Shown here piece by piece: positions 1-8,617 of a stretch of 64,000 nt of DNA. The stretch spans positions 1 to 64,000 of the forward strand of contig NZ_BAAAFX010000012.1 of assembly GCF_039523755.1 (NCBI RefSeq). Direction: 5' to 3'. Both the position numbers and the translations under genes were made by a program. This DNA is from Tatumella terrea. GTDB taxonomy: Bacteria; Pseudomonadota; Gammaproteobacteria; Enterobacterales; Enterobacteriaceae. The notes beneath the pieces were generated by a model that made no database searches, was not told where the DNA came from, and saw nothing but the letters and a program-made list of their open reading frames with translations. Each line of letters starts with the position of its first letter. Within the stretch, counting starts at the first letter, position 1.

Positions 1-372
1 GATAAACCGGATGCGTTTTTTATTATCAGTATGGTGAGTATTCCGTTCGCTTTATATTAAGGCATGCTTCCTTTGCCCCGCCGTGGGCGACCGGGCAAAG
101 GGCGCAGGGCCGCGCCCTCTGCACTCCGGGCCTGGCGACAATCCTGCCCACCGCTGCGCGGTACCTTCACTCACTCATGTGTCCTTGACGGACCGGTCAT
201 GATTCGCTCCTGCTCAGCATGACCTCTCGCCGCATCCCTGCGGCTCGTCCTGGACGCATTCATTCGCTCAGCGATGCGATGTCGCCCGACAAATGGTGCA
301 AACATCCCTGGTAAAGCGGATTATGTTTTTTTTCAAAAGAGTAAACACAAATACAGGTGCCCGGATAGCAGG
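1..372. other. Gene-free left edge with small inverted repeats
   Basis: I see no convincing gene. Two adjacent GC-rich inverted repeats are present: CTTTGCCC at 71-78 pairs with GGGCAAAG at 93-100, and AGGGCGC at 99-105 pairs with GCGCCCT at 112-118. They share the base pairs around 99-100, so the two hairpins exclude each other. Neither is followed by a T-run. Any gene to the left is cut off by the window. Confidence 0.5.
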
Positions 373-486
373 TTTCAAAGCGCTATCAACAGCGCAGGAT
401 GACTGGCAGTCAGCCCGGAGTAATAAATGAGGAAAGAACAAGGATCTGTGTCAGACGGAGGTATTAAGACCCGGGTCTTAAACTTT

Positions 487-547
487 CTACAGACGTAAAA
501 AAACCCGCCGGAGCGGGTTTCTTCGAATATGGTCGGCGAGAGAGGAT
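487..547 (-). repeat. rtT-like second copy of tRNA-Pro 3' end plus terminator
   Basis: Positions 487-547 repeat 630-690 with two mismatches over 61 bp (493/636 and 528/671). Each copy holds, on the minus strand, the last 19 nt or so of the tRNA including CCA, a short spacer and the same rho-independent terminator. The body of the tRNA is not repeated: 548-629 instead holds small GC-rich hairpins. This resembles the rtT repeats downstream of E. coli tyrT, where a tRNA tail is repeated after the tRNA. It may be a processed small RNA or a relic of recombination. Confidence 0.75.
497..520 (-). terminator. Second copy of the tRNA-Pro terminator
   Basis: On the minus strand an 8-bp stem (AAACCCGC/GCGGGTTT, with the arms at 501-508 and 513-520) is followed by a T-run, read from the A-run at 497-503. 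It is identical to the terminator at 640-663. Confidence 0.8.
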
Positions 548-629
548 GATTCCCCTTCGGGCCGTTGCTACGCAACGTTGTCTCGCTTCGCTCGGCTCAA
601 ACCTCCTTCGGAGGTTCTCATCCTGTTAA
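548..629 (-). repeat. Spacer of short hairpins between the two tRNA-tail copies
   Basis: Three small inverted repeats follow one another: AACCTCC 600-606 with GGAGGTT 610-616, CGTTGC 563-568 with GCAACG 572-577, and CCC 553-555 with GGG 559-561. Two of the loops are GAA when read on the minus strand. A string of small GNA-loop hairpins ending in a tRNA 3' tail suggests a structured RNA rather than a protein. Confidence 0.55.
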
Positions 630-639
630 CTACAGGCGT

Positions 640-663
640 AAAAAAACCCGCCGGAGCGGGTTT
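640..663 (-). terminator. Rho-independent terminator of tRNA-Pro
   Basis: Stem AAACCCGC (644-651) with GCGGGTTT (656-663) and a 4-nt loop, followed on the minus strand by a seven-T run read from 640-646. It lies 9 nt beyond the tRNA CCA end. Confidence 0.9.
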
Positions 664-672
664 CTTCGAAGA

Positions 673-749
673 TGGTCGGCGAGAGAGGATTCGAACCTCC
701 GACCCACTGGTCCCAAACCAGTTGCGCTACCAAGCTGCGCTACTCGCCG
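673..749 (-). tRNA. proM: tRNA-Pro (anticodon UGG), proM type
   Basis: A 77-nt tRNA with encoded CCA. Read on the minus strand it starts CGGCGAGTAGCGCAG and contains the D-arm GCTTGGTAGC, anticodon stem ACTGG/CCAGT around the loop TTTGGGA (anticodon TGG), T-arm GGTTCGAATCC, and ends CGCCGACCA. The sequence matches my memory of enterobacterial proM. It decodes proline CCN codons, chiefly CCA. Unlike E. coli proM it stands alone here, without argX-hisR-leuT in front, and it precedes eptB as proK does in E. coli. Confidence 0.97.
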
Positions 750-860
750 ATGGGGGCGAATATTACTGCTGGCCCCGGTCATCGTCAACCGCTTTTTCGT
801 TACCGGCCATGCGTTTGACTAAAAAGCAACCGTCCGGCCGGTAAAATGACCGGTTCCCCT

Positions 861-2549
861 TTATCTGGCCTGCCCTGCACCGGCAGGCATCTGACACCAG
901 TTATTCTTCGCGTTAATACCACCGTCGGGGGAGGTGTACCCCAGGCAACCTAGTATCGAATCATATAACTCCGTATGCCGGTGAATATACCCGTCTTTTG
1001 CCTGCTGTTGCAGTTGAGCAAAACGTTGCCGGTTAGCTTCATCGGCCAGATATTTATCGGATGCCCACACCAGCAGAGGGACGCGGAATTGTTCCGGAGG
1101 TGCCATTTCACGTGGCGTCCCATGGAAATGAGTATTACTGCTGATAGATTCCCCGTGATCGGCCGCGTAAAAGACTATCGCTTTTTTGTCCCGTAACTGG
1201 TCCAGTACATTATCCAGCATATAATCGACGTACAGCACAGAGTTATCATAAGCGTTAATCAGCTGATCTTTGGAACAGAAATCATCAACCCCGATACATT
1301 CCGGCGTAAACCGGGCAAAACTCCGTGGATACCGTTGAGAATAGAGGTAATGCGACCCTTTGGTATGAAGGATCACCAGATGCTTACCTCGCGGATGACG
1401 GTCCAGCGACTGCCGCAGTTTCGGGATCAGTAACATATCGTCGACCGGCTTCCCGTTATTCTGCGGTTCTGACCCTATCTGCTCACGAAATGCCATCGTG
1501 TCAACATTGGTCAGTCCGTAAAACCAGACCTCACTCTGCATGGCATATAAATCGGAACTGAAGCCCAACTCCTTCAGTACAGCAAACACATTCTGCTCTT
1601 TCAGCGTTCTGCCGGCATCATTTTCCGCGCCACCTTCACGAACAAACATACAACGTAAAGAGAGTTTGGTCGCGGTATCGCATGACTCCCCACGGAAAGC
1701 AACGAGGTTCTTCTCTTTCGACAATAAAGGCGTTGTGTCGCGCGAATACCCGAGGATCCCCATATGATCCCAGCGGGTCGTTTCACCAATCACAAACACG
1801 ACATACGTATCGTCCAGACCCGCCGGCGGTACGTAAGTAAATTTACGGGCCGGGTCAAAGAGTTTTTTGCCGGTCATCTGCTCATCGAGTTTTGACCAGC
1901 CAAACAAACCGCTGGCAGTCAGCCAGTTCACAGGCAAATAAGAGTGAGCCACCATCCCGCCATAACTGGGTAAGTCGATGTTAGTGATGTGTTCACGGTT
2001 TTTATATTGTTTATCCAGATACCGGAGGGGTAGCCACACCAGGGCAATACAGACCAGTAAACACATCACCGGTTTCAGGCGTTGCCCGCGCTGCGCCAGT
2101 TGTGCGCTCAGGCACCCGGCCAGCCGGCTGTACCAAATCAGAAACAACGGGAGCAGACTGCCGGCAATCAGCCAGAAATAGAAATAGTAACCGACGACCT
2201 CTTTTGAGAGATCGGTGTCCGTAGTCAGGACGGAGGCGACGATGCCGTAGCCGATAACGACGTTAAAGACCATCATATAATAGGCTGAAGCCACCGAGAC
2301 CAGGACGATCAGCGAGGCACTCACCCTGAAAAAAACTTTCCCGCCCAGCGATAACAGGCGAAAAATCACCACGCAAACCAGTACCGCAGCAACCACCTCT
2401 GTCACTGCGGAAATACCGGTCAGAAGTTTAAAATTTTCTGTTAATCCCTGAAATCTTCGGGCAAAAACTGACCAGTTCAGAAAAAGACCGATATAAACTG
2501 CCAGGATCAGAGATAACTGCCCCTGGCTCAATTCTTTGATTTTATTCAT
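861..2549 (-). CDS. eptB: Kdo2-lipid A phosphoethanolamine transferase, EptB type
   Basis: A 562-residue inner-membrane protein, the usual length of EptB (YhjW). About five hydrophobic segments in the first 190 residues anchor a periplasmic sulfatase/alkaline-phosphatase-like domain. The VIGETTRWDHMG motif near residues 253-265 carries the threonine nucleophile, and ADHGES with a later THFHG supplies metal ligands. EptB transfers phosphoethanolamine from phosphatidylethanolamine to the outer Kdo of LPS, modifying surface charge; EptA-type lipid A modification is a possible alternative, but the tRNA-Pro/eptB/yiaF neighbourhood matches the E. coli eptB region. A possible terminator hairpin with a T5 run lies at about 820-858. 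Confidence 0.85.
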   Translation of the reverse strand: MNKIKELSQGQLSLILAVYIGLFLNWSVFARRFQGLTENFKLLTGISAVTEVVAAVLVCVVIFRLLSLGGKVFFRVSASLIVLVSVASAYYMMVFNVVIGYGIVASVLTTDTDLSKEVVGYYFYFWLIAGSLLPLFLIWYSRLAGCLSAQLAQRGQRLKPVMCLLVCIALVWLPLRYLDKQYKNREHITNIDLPSYGGMVAHSYLPVNWLTASGLFGWSKLDEQMTGKKLFDPARKFTYVPPAGLDDTYVVFVIGETTRWDHMGILGYSRDTTPLLSKEKNLVAFRGESCDTATKLSLRCMFVREGGAENDAGRTLKEQNVFAVLKELGFSSDLYAMQSEVWFYGLTNVDTMAFREQIGSEPQNNGKPVDDMLLIPKLRQSLDRHPRGKHLVILHTKGSHYLYSQRYPRSFARFTPECIGVDDFCSKDQLINAYDNSVLYVDYMLDNVLDQLRDKKAIVFYAADHGESISSNTHFHGTPREMAPPEQFRVPLLVWASDKYLADEANRQRFAQLQQQAKDGYIHRHTELYDSILGCLGYTSPDGGINAKNNWCQMPAGAGQAR

Positions 2550-2780
2550 TTAAAAAAACCCGACCTCAATCACTATAAAATTGCTTACCTCCCTCAGAGT
2601 GCTGATCACGCCAGGAGTTCGACATATTTTATAATATATAGTCACAGGCAGAATTTTCCTGAAAATAATAGAAAATTTAATTAATTAGCTTATTTAACGT
2701 TTAAACCTGTCAGCTGCGCTTGCAGAGGCCTTCCCGGGCATTCTATAGTCAGTAAGAGTATGATGATTTACAGGTGAACT

Positions 2781-3407
2781 ATGCCCTATTCATTGGAAGA
2801 AAAAGCAAAGAGATTTGCCTGTCATGCCCACGCTCAGGCAAAACAACGACGCAAATACACCAATGCCCCCTATATTGTTCATCCGGGCGCGGTGGCTGAC
2901 CTGGTCCGTACTGTGCGGGCGGATGAAACCATGCTGGCCGCAGCATGGTTACATGACACACTGGAAGATACACCGACCACGCGTCACCAGTTACAACAGC
3001 TGTTCGGTCACGAAGTCGCGCTGCTGGTCGATATGCTGACGAATCCGCCTTGCCGATCACCGGACAGGGTGCAGCGTACCCAATCGTATCTGCAACATAC
3101 CGCCAAAGCCTCTCCCCGGGCACAGACCATCAAAATTGCAGATATCATCGATAACACCCGGGATATCGTGGATAATGATCCTGAGTTTGCACCGGTCTAT
3201 CTGGTTGAAAAACAGCTACAACTCAGGTTACTCCGTCACGGTGACCCCTTACTGTGGCAGCAGGCTGATCAACAGATACGGCAGGCGATCCTCCGGCTGA
3301 GTGCTCCCCCTTTCAATGTGCCCGCCCGCTGGTTTCGTCACCGTGCCAGTCAATACCTTTCCACCCGGGCACCGGGGACACTGTCTGAGCAGGAAGAGCG
3401 AAGATAA
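2781..3407 (+). CDS. Stand-alone HD-domain (p)ppGpp hydrolase-like protein (MESH1/SpoT-hydrolase type)
   Basis: A 208-residue soluble protein whose N-terminal 140 residues match the SpoT/MESH1 hydrolase domain. The metal-site pattern is visible: H34 in YIVHP, H58-D59 in AWLHDTLEDT, and D121 in KIADIIDNT, at almost the same spacing as MESH1. No synthetase (RelA-SpoT nucleotidyltransferase) or TGS domain follows. The family removes the 3'-pyrophosphate from (p)ppGpp; MESH1 relatives also hydrolyse NADPH. The gene is monocistronic by spacing (126 bp to yiaF). The C-terminal 60 residues are not recognised. The activity is inferred. Confidence 0.75.
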   Translation: MPYSLEEKAKRFACHAHAQAKQRRKYTNAPYIVHPGAVADLVRTVRADETMLAAAWLHDTLEDTPTTRHQLQQLFGHEVALLVDMLTNPPCRSPDRVQRTQSYLQHTAKASPRAQTIKIADIIDNTRDIVDNDPEFAPVYLVEKQLQLRLLRHGDPLLWQQADQQIRQAILRLSAPPFNVPARWFRHRASQYLSTRAPGTLSEQEERR

Positions 3408-3533
3408 AGAAAAAGCAGATAGCATGCTTTTTCTGCGATCTTCTCCGTTGGCGGGAGTGCTGCTTTGCACTATCCTTGTGGATCTCTCTGCTTGTAAATA
3501 TACAAGCTGTCGAATAACAGGAGTCTGTTCCTT

Positions 3534-4247
3534 ATGACGTCAGGTATTTTCCGTGTTACTAAGCAGGCCGGATTACTGCTTACAACATTGCTTATGGTTT
3601 TTCAGCTCAGTGGTTGCGGTGATAAAGAAGCCGAATCCCGCCAGGCCTTTAGTAATTTTCTGCAAAATACGGTGATGCGTAGTGGCACTCAGCTACCTAC
3701 CCTGAGTGAGAGCCAGAAGAAAAGTTTCGGGAATTTTGCCGGTGATTACGCCATTCTTTACGGTTTTTCACAGCAATTGAACAGGGCGATTAATGACGGT
3801 ATCCGTCCGGTCACCGATGAGCTCTCGGCTATCCGTGTCCCGGCAGATTATCAGTCACACCGGGATACGTTACGTCAGGCGGCGGGGGCATTAAATGTCG
3901 TCACCCAGCAGGTGCAGAATGCCCGAAATCTGGCCGACAGTAGCCGGACATCGATGAAATTACCCGCCGATCTGCAGAAAGTTTACGATGCAGCCTATGC
4001 CAAAGTCGTTACTCAGCCGGCGGAAAACGTCCTGCCTCTGCTGCCACAATTACAGACGCTGGCTCAGACGGTGGTGAACACCGGAGACTTCCTGCAGGCA
4101 CAGAACAACAACGTCAGTTTTGCCGGTAACAGTGTTCAGTTTTCGTCTCAGGATCAGGTGAAGCAGTATAATGCGCTGATGAGCCAAATCACCGGGGCGG
4201 CTCCGGTACTGAACCAACTGCAACCTCTTCTCAGCAATAATCAGTAA
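3534..4247 (+). CDS. yiaF: YiaF family lipoprotein (DUF3053)
   Basis: A 237-residue lipoprotein. The N-terminus has a basic start, a hydrophobic core and a lipobox LSGC with the lipidated cysteine at about residue 28. Blocks such as FLQNTVMRSG, LPTLSESQKK and DYAILYGFSQQ match E. coli YiaF closely. The residue after the cysteine is Gly, not Asp, so sorting to the outer membrane by Lol would be expected. The function is unknown. It lies in the eptB-glyQS neighbourhood as in E. coli. An AGGAG ribosome site sits about 10 nt before the ATG. Confidence 0.9.
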   Translation: MTSGIFRVTKQAGLLLTTLLMVFQLSGCGDKEAESRQAFSNFLQNTVMRSGTQLPTLSESQKKSFGNFAGDYAILYGFSQQLNRAINDGIRPVTDELSAIRVPADYQSHRDTLRQAAGALNVVTQQVQNARNLADSSRTSMKLPADLQKVYDAAYAKVVTQPAENVLPLLPQLQTLAQTVVNTGDFLQAQNNNVSFAGNSVQFSSQDQVKQYNALMSQITGAAPVLNQLQPLLSNNQ

Positions 4248-4728
4248 TTCTGCCGGACGTCAGAAGTGGCGAAACTGACTTCTGGCGTCTGATATCCCGG
4301 ACGTTCTGTCCTCCCGTTTCAACATCCTGCCCGCGATGCACTATCGGATTCGCCCGGAGGACCGACGGAGGCCGGCCAGGCATCCCCTTCCGTCCGCATA
4401 TCGTGACCAGACCACCACTTTCAGTCCGGTTTGGCTGTGAGTCAGGACTCTCTCCGTTTATCACCGTTAGACTCTCAGTCAGACCGTCGTGGTCAGGTGC
4501 TCTGTTTGCTCTGGCGCAAGGCCGCACAGGTTTATCTGCGGCGGAAACGGCCGTATCAGGAGAGCCTTTCGCGGCCGGCAATATCGCCCCGAAAGCACCC
4601 GGCGGCCGGGGTCATCCTTATCGCCCACGGCGATATTTACCCGGATAAAGAATATTCGCGGAATCCTGCATATCATTACTGTCATCAGATATTTTCGTGT
4701 ATCCTTGCCCGCTGTACAGAAGGAGTCA
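4248..4728. other. Intergenic region with strong hairpin after yiaF
   Basis: A 12-bp stem with one G-T pair, 4256-4267 with 4278-4289 around a 10-nt loop, lies 9 nt after yiaF. It has no T-run, so it is either a weak terminator or a transcript-end protector. The remaining sequence to yibL has only shadow frames and should hold the yibL promoter. Confidence 0.5.
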
Positions 4729-4731
4729 ATG

Positions 4732-5094
4732 ATGAAAGAACCTGAAAAAGCCGAGATTAAGCGTCTGAGCGATCAGCTGGATGCCGTGAATCACAAATCC
4801 CAGCCATTACTCGAAGCGGGTGATATGGAGAAACTGGGAGAACTCCAGAAAGAAAAACAAAAACTGGAAGAAGAAATCGCCCGTTTACGTAACGTTCGCG
4901 TGAAAAAGCTCAGTTCTGAAGCACAGAAGCTACAGAAACTCACCTTCAGCCGCGCCATTACTAAAAAAGAACAGGCCAACCTCGGGGCCCTGAAAAAATC
5001 AGTCCGTGGTATTGTCATTGTCCATCCGATGACGGCTCTGGGTCGTGAGATGGGTCTGACAGAAGTGACCGGCTTTGCCAAAAGCGCGTTCTGA
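4732..5094 (+). CDS. yibL: YibL family ribosome-associated protein
   Basis: A 120-residue basic, helical protein matching E. coli YibL along its whole length: KEPEKAEIKRLSDQLDA at the N-terminus, a charged coiled-coil segment (residues about 30-65), and the conserved KSVRGIVIVHPMTALGREMG near the end. YibL is reported in E. coli to associate with ribosomes; its mechanism is unknown. Two ATG codons are adjacent (4729 and 4732). The second gives the family length and lies 6 nt after AGGAG at 4721-4725, so it was chosen. The frame is open 80 codons further upstream, but that stretch is not conserved family sequence. Confidence 0.9.
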   Translation: MKEPEKAEIKRLSDQLDAVNHKSQPLLEAGDMEKLGELQKEKQKLEEEIARLRNVRVKKLSSEAQKLQKLTFSRAITKKEQANLGALKKSVRGIVIVHPMTALGREMGLTEVTGFAKSAF

Positions 5095-5111
5095 CCGGCC
5101 ACTGCCACTCA

Positions 5112-6059
5112 TCAAAGAGGGGCGGTAATTCCCAGCGCGTCCATAAATTGCTGTTCAAGTGCCTCCAGCAACTGATAGCGACGCCGGTATTCTGCCCTTT
5201 TCTTACTGGCAACCTCCTCCAGCGGCTTACGTATTACCTTCATGGGTAACGTGTAGAGACCCTCACTCTCCTGCACTCCCCCCAGACTTTCCCAGAAACT
5301 GCTGTAGCTGGCGAGAAATTTATCCTGCTTACTGCGGCGATAACGCAGGCTACGGAACACATGGCTGTGTTCGCTGACGGCCATTATCGCGGAAACCCCA
5401 CAAGCAGCGGCCAGCAGAGAAACAACCTCCATCAGTAAACGTTTAGGGAAGATACCGCAAGCGTCACGGGTGGCCTGGCGAACCCGGTCTGCCGTCCCCT
5501 CTCCTGAAGGCCCCTGTAATCCGCCGATAAACAGCACAGGCTGTTCCCCACGGGATATCAGGGAAAAAGTGATCATCGCGACCATCTGCTGCTGATAGTG
5601 CAGACAGAGCATCACCTCACCTTCACGGTCAAACTGCGACGGTCCACAGTTCAGCTTAAAATGGTGACCGTTATCCGTCGTCCATTCAAGTAGCGGACGG
5701 GCAGTGCGTTGCACCAGGAAGCTTTGCAGGCAGGGGTTTGCCAGAGACCGCAATAACTCATAGTGACTCACGATCGCGGCAGCGCGTTGGCGGACATCCA
5801 GGCCCGCCTGCAGATAAGGACGGTGGATCTTTGCGGGCAGCAGTCCCTGACATTCCAGTAACTCGGGGAACATAGCCAGTCCGGTCAGGGCACTCAGGTA
5901 ACGATAACTGACAACGGGGTAACAACCGCAGCGCAGCAAAAACTTCAGGCAGAAGGATTGGCTTCTCCATGCCCGGTCCGGCTGGTATTTGCCGTTAATT
6001 ACCGACCAGAGTAATGAAACATTCGATTTTTTTAGTGATTCGGTAACGAGGATTGACAT
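5112..6059 (-). CDS. VirK/YbjX family protein (DUF535)
   Basis: A 315-residue protein of the DUF535 family, which includes Shigella VirK and E. coli YbjX/SomA. Typical blocks are visible, for example the LFIGGLQGP motif in the middle and the C-terminal SSFWESLGG and KRAEYRRRYQLL. There is no signal peptide or membrane segment. Relatives have been linked to outer-membrane integrity and polymyxin or antimicrobial-peptide tolerance, which would fit the nearby eptB, but the molecular role is unknown. It converges on yibL with 17 bp between stop codons. Confidence 0.8.
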   Translation of the reverse strand: MSILVTESLKKSNVSLLWSVINGKYQPDRAWRSQSFCLKFLLRCGCYPVVSYRYLSALTGLAMFPELLECQGLLPAKIHRPYLQAGLDVRQRAAAIVSHYELLRSLANPCLQSFLVQRTARPLLEWTTDNGHHFKLNCGPSQFDREGEVMLCLHYQQQMVAMITFSLISRGEQPVLFIGGLQGPSGEGTADRVRQATRDACGIFPKRLLMEVVSLLAAACGVSAIMAVSEHSHVFRSLRYRRSKQDKFLASYSSFWESLGGVQESEGLYTLPMKVIRKPLEEVASKKRAEYRRRYQLLEALEQQFMDALGITAPL

Positions 6060-6203
6060 AGGGGTGCCTGAAGTTCAGAAATCTCCGGGAAAGAGTATCT
6101 GACAGAGGCTCAACGATGATTCAATTGGCCGGAAGACGATCGGGGAGGACGGCAAAAATAAAGAATGTGTTGAGAAGCGGTTTAACTTGCGGGCTGAAAT
6201 AAG

Positions 6204-6232
6204 CAAAAACTACCGGCAGTGAAGACTGCCGG
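6204..6232 (-). terminator. Terminator of sodA
   Basis: On the minus strand, CCGGCAGT/ACTGCCGG (6213-6220 with 6225-6232) forms an 8-bp stem with a CTTC loop, followed by TAGTTTTTG. It lies 43 nt beyond the sodA stop. Confidence 0.8.
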
Positions 6233-6274
6233 CAGATAGCGGGCCGCCGGGGCGGCTATTACGCATTAACGGAA

Positions 6275-6892
6275 TTATTTTGCAGAAGCAAAACGGGCCG
6301 CAGCCTCGTCCCAGTTAACCACGTTCCAGAACGCTTTGATGTAGTCAGGGCGTTTATTCTGGAATTTCAGGTAATAAGCGTGCTCCCAGACATCCAGACC
6401 CAGGATTGGGAAACCGGAAGTGCCGGAGACCGCTTCACCCATCAGCGGGCTATCCTGGTTCGCAGTAGAGACGACCGCCAGTTTATCACCCTGTTTTACC
6501 AGCCATGCCCAGCCGGAACCAAAACGGGTCGCTGCGGCTTTCTCAAATTCAGCCTGGAAGTTTTCAACGCTACCGAAATCTTTCTCGATGGCCGCTTTCA
6601 GTTCGCCCTGCAGAGTCGTTCCGGTTTTCAGACCTTTCCAGAACAGGCTATGGTTAGCGTGGCCGCCGGCATTGTTACGCAGTGCGGTTTTCTTATCTGC
6701 CGGCACCTTGTCCAGTTGAGTGATCAGTTCTTCAACCGGCAGTGAGGCAAATTCGGTGCCTTCCAGCGCTGCATTGGCGTTGTTGACGTAAGCCTGGTGA
6801 TGTTTAGTGTGATGGATTTCCATCGTTTCCTTATCGAAATGCGGCTCAAGCGCATCATAAGCGTAAGGCAGGGATGGCAGTGAATAACTCAT
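6275..6892 (-). CDS. sodA: Manganese superoxide dismutase
   Basis: A 205-residue cytoplasmic enzyme that dismutates superoxide to oxygen and hydrogen peroxide. The metal ligands of the Fe/Mn family are present: H27 in MEIHHTKHH, a histidine in NNAGGHANHS, and Asp/His in GLDVWEHAYY. The glutamine in STANQDSPL and the GGHANH context indicate the manganese type, as in E. coli SodA. The chosen start is preceded by GGAGAGG at 6 nt; the 40 upstream codons in frame are not family sequence. A TATAAT -10 element lies at 6967-6962. The gene is monocistronic, flanked by terminators. Confidence 0.96.
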   Translation of the reverse strand: MSYSLPSLPYAYDALEPHFDKETMEIHHTKHHQAYVNNANAALEGTEFASLPVEELITQLDKVPADKKTALRNNAGGHANHSLFWKGLKTGTTLQGELKAAIEKDFGSVENFQAEFEKAAATRFGSGWAWLVKQGDKLAVVSTANQDSPLMGEAVSGTSGFPILGLDVWEHAYYLKFQNKRPDYIKAFWNVVNWDEAAARFASAK

Positions 6893-7033
6893 GTTCAACC
6901 TCTCCATTCTAATGTAAGGACAGCACACCCGGGAGGATGCGCTGCATAAGCACTGGCTTCCATTATAGTTAAATAATTGATCGGGAAAAGGAGAATCACG
7001 CCTCACCCGCAAGTAACGGTTTGTTTTCAGTGC

Positions 7034-7072
7034 AAAAAAAACTGCCGAAACCTGACGATTTCAGCAGTTTTT
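7034..7072 (-). terminator. Terminator of the class III aminotransferase gene
   Basis: Inverted repeat AAACTGC-GAAA (7039-7050, one mismatch) with TTTC-GCAGTTT (7059-7070). On the minus strand it is followed by an eight-T run (complement of 7034-7041). It insulates the aminotransferase gene from sodA. Confidence 0.8.
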
Positions 7073-7089
7073 GATAACAATCACGGGTT

Positions 7090-8430
7090 TCAGTGCCCCA
7101 GAGCGGTCAGTGATTTGTCCAGCGCACCGACCAGCCAGTCAATGTCAGCCACCTGGAAAGCCAACGGCGGACGCAGTTTCAGCACATTCCCGTACGGTCC
7201 GGCGACCGAGGTCAGCACACGGTGTTCACGTAACTGTTCGATCAGATTCAGTGCCAGTGCTTTATCCGGAGTTTTACTTTCGCGGTCTTTCACCAGTTCA
7301 AAACCGATAAATAACCCGGCACCACGAATATCGCCGATGCATTCGTGTCTGTCCATTAGCTTACGCAATTCAGCCAGCAACTGTGCCCCGACGACACGAC
7401 TATGTTCCTGTAACTTTTCTTCCTCAATCACCTGCAACACAGCCTGTGCTGCGGCCATCGCCACCGGATTTCCTCCGAAGGTATTAAAGTAAGGAATATC
7501 ATCACTGAACGTCGCCAGCACTTCACTCCTGGCCAGTAAACCGGAGACCGGAATACCGTTCCCCATCGGTTTACCGGTCGTGATGATATCCGGCACCACA
7601 TCATGACGACCGAAGCCCCAGAAACTGTCACCGGTTCTGGCGAAGCCGGGCTGAACCTCATCCGCAATAAAGATACCGCCGTTACGATGTACGACATCCA
7701 CCGCCTGTTGTAAAAATCCACGCGGGTTAGGTAATACGCCATCCGAGGAGAAGATAGAATCGGCCAGGAAACCGGCAAATTTGATACCGTGCGCCGCCAT
7801 GTCATCGATCTGACGCTGAATTTCGGCGGCAAACCAGGCCCCTAAATCCGGCGCATCGACACGGTAATCATCCGGCGGCGAGACCAGCCGTGTGGTCGCG
7901 GCCAGTGGTTGTCCGCTCCCCAGCGCCGGTGAGGCACCTGACGTCAGGTCACTGGTACCGTGGTAGGCTTCTTTGGTCACGATAATACCGGTGCCGCCAC
8001 TAAATGAACGCGCTACGCGGATGGCCAGATCATTGGCTTCAGAGCCGGTACACATGTACATGGCTTTGTTAATTTCTGCAGGCGCGGTCGCCAGTAAGGC
8101 TTCACTGTAATCCAGAATAGTTTCATGCAGATAGCGTGTATGGGTATTCAGCATTTTCATCTGCCGGGTCACGGCATCAATCACTGCCGGATGACAATGC
8201 CCGATACTGGCGACATTGTTATAAACATCCAGATATTTATCACCGTTCGCATCCCACAGATATTGACCCTCCCCGCGCACCAGATGTACCGGTTTACGGT
8301 AGAACAAGCGGTAAGAGTCACCGAGGACTTTACTCCGCTTCTCTGTCAGGCTGCGGGTATCGGCATCAAGCCCGGCAGCATGTTCTGCACGGAAGCTGTT
8401 GGTATCCATGATGGTGGAACGAGTGGCCAT
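7090..8430 (-). CDS. Class III PLP-dependent aminotransferase
   Basis: A 446-residue fold-type I aminotransferase of the class III (omega/4-aminobutyrate) family. Visible features: CTGSEANDLAIRVAR (PLP phosphate binding), EAYHG, IADEVQPGFARTG (the conserved Asp contacting the pyridine N), and TTGKPMGNG with the Schiff-base lysine. It belongs to a branch near ethanolamine-phosphate phospho-lyase/AGXT2-like proteins; the substrate cannot be read from sequence. The start was set at the ATG with AGGAG 5 nt upstream; the frame is open 21 codons further. It is divergent from a DeoR regulator 187 bp away, which probably controls it. Confidence 0.85.
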   Translation of the reverse strand: MATRSTIMDTNSFRAEHAAGLDADTRSLTEKRSKVLGDSYRLFYRKPVHLVRGEGQYLWDANGDKYLDVYNNVASIGHCHPAVIDAVTRQMKMLNTHTRYLHETILDYSEALLATAPAEINKAMYMCTGSEANDLAIRVARSFSGGTGIIVTKEAYHGTSDLTSGASPALGSGQPLAATTRLVSPPDDYRVDAPDLGAWFAAEIQRQIDDMAAHGIKFAGFLADSIFSSDGVLPNPRGFLQQAVDVVHRNGGIFIADEVQPGFARTGDSFWGFGRHDVVPDIITTGKPMGNGIPVSGLLARSEVLATFSDDIPYFNTFGGNPVAMAAAQAVLQVIEEEKLQEHSRVVGAQLLAELRKLMDRHECIGDIRGAGLFIGFELVKDRESKTPDKALALNLIEQLREHRVLTSVAGPYGNVLKLRPPLAFQVADIDWLVGALDKSLTALGH

Positions 8431-8617
8431 AAAAACTCCTGTCACAATAATCAGCGGGAATACGAATGAATGAAATCTCAATAACCCCATCATGGCTGAT
8501 TTTCAGAAAAATGCAACAAAATACACAAACGCAATAAAATACACACCAAACGTGTGCAGACTGCGCTACACTGGAACAACTGGTATTATCCGCCCCCGGT
8601 TTTATTGAGGATGTTTT

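Noticed and set aside
375..575. 66-codon minus-strand ORF downstream of tRNA-Pro, compared with the protamine-like tpr ORF of tyrT
   Set aside because: The frame runs through the second terminator copy and is not basic like tpr; more likely non-coding RNA.
565..844. Plus-strand ORFs over the tRNA-Pro gene
   Set aside because: They are antisense to a certain tRNA and its terminator and carry no protein homology.
4489..4731. N-terminal extension of yibL by 80 codons
   Set aside because: The extension is Arg-rich and unlike the family; an AGGAG at 6 nt and family length fix the start at 4732.
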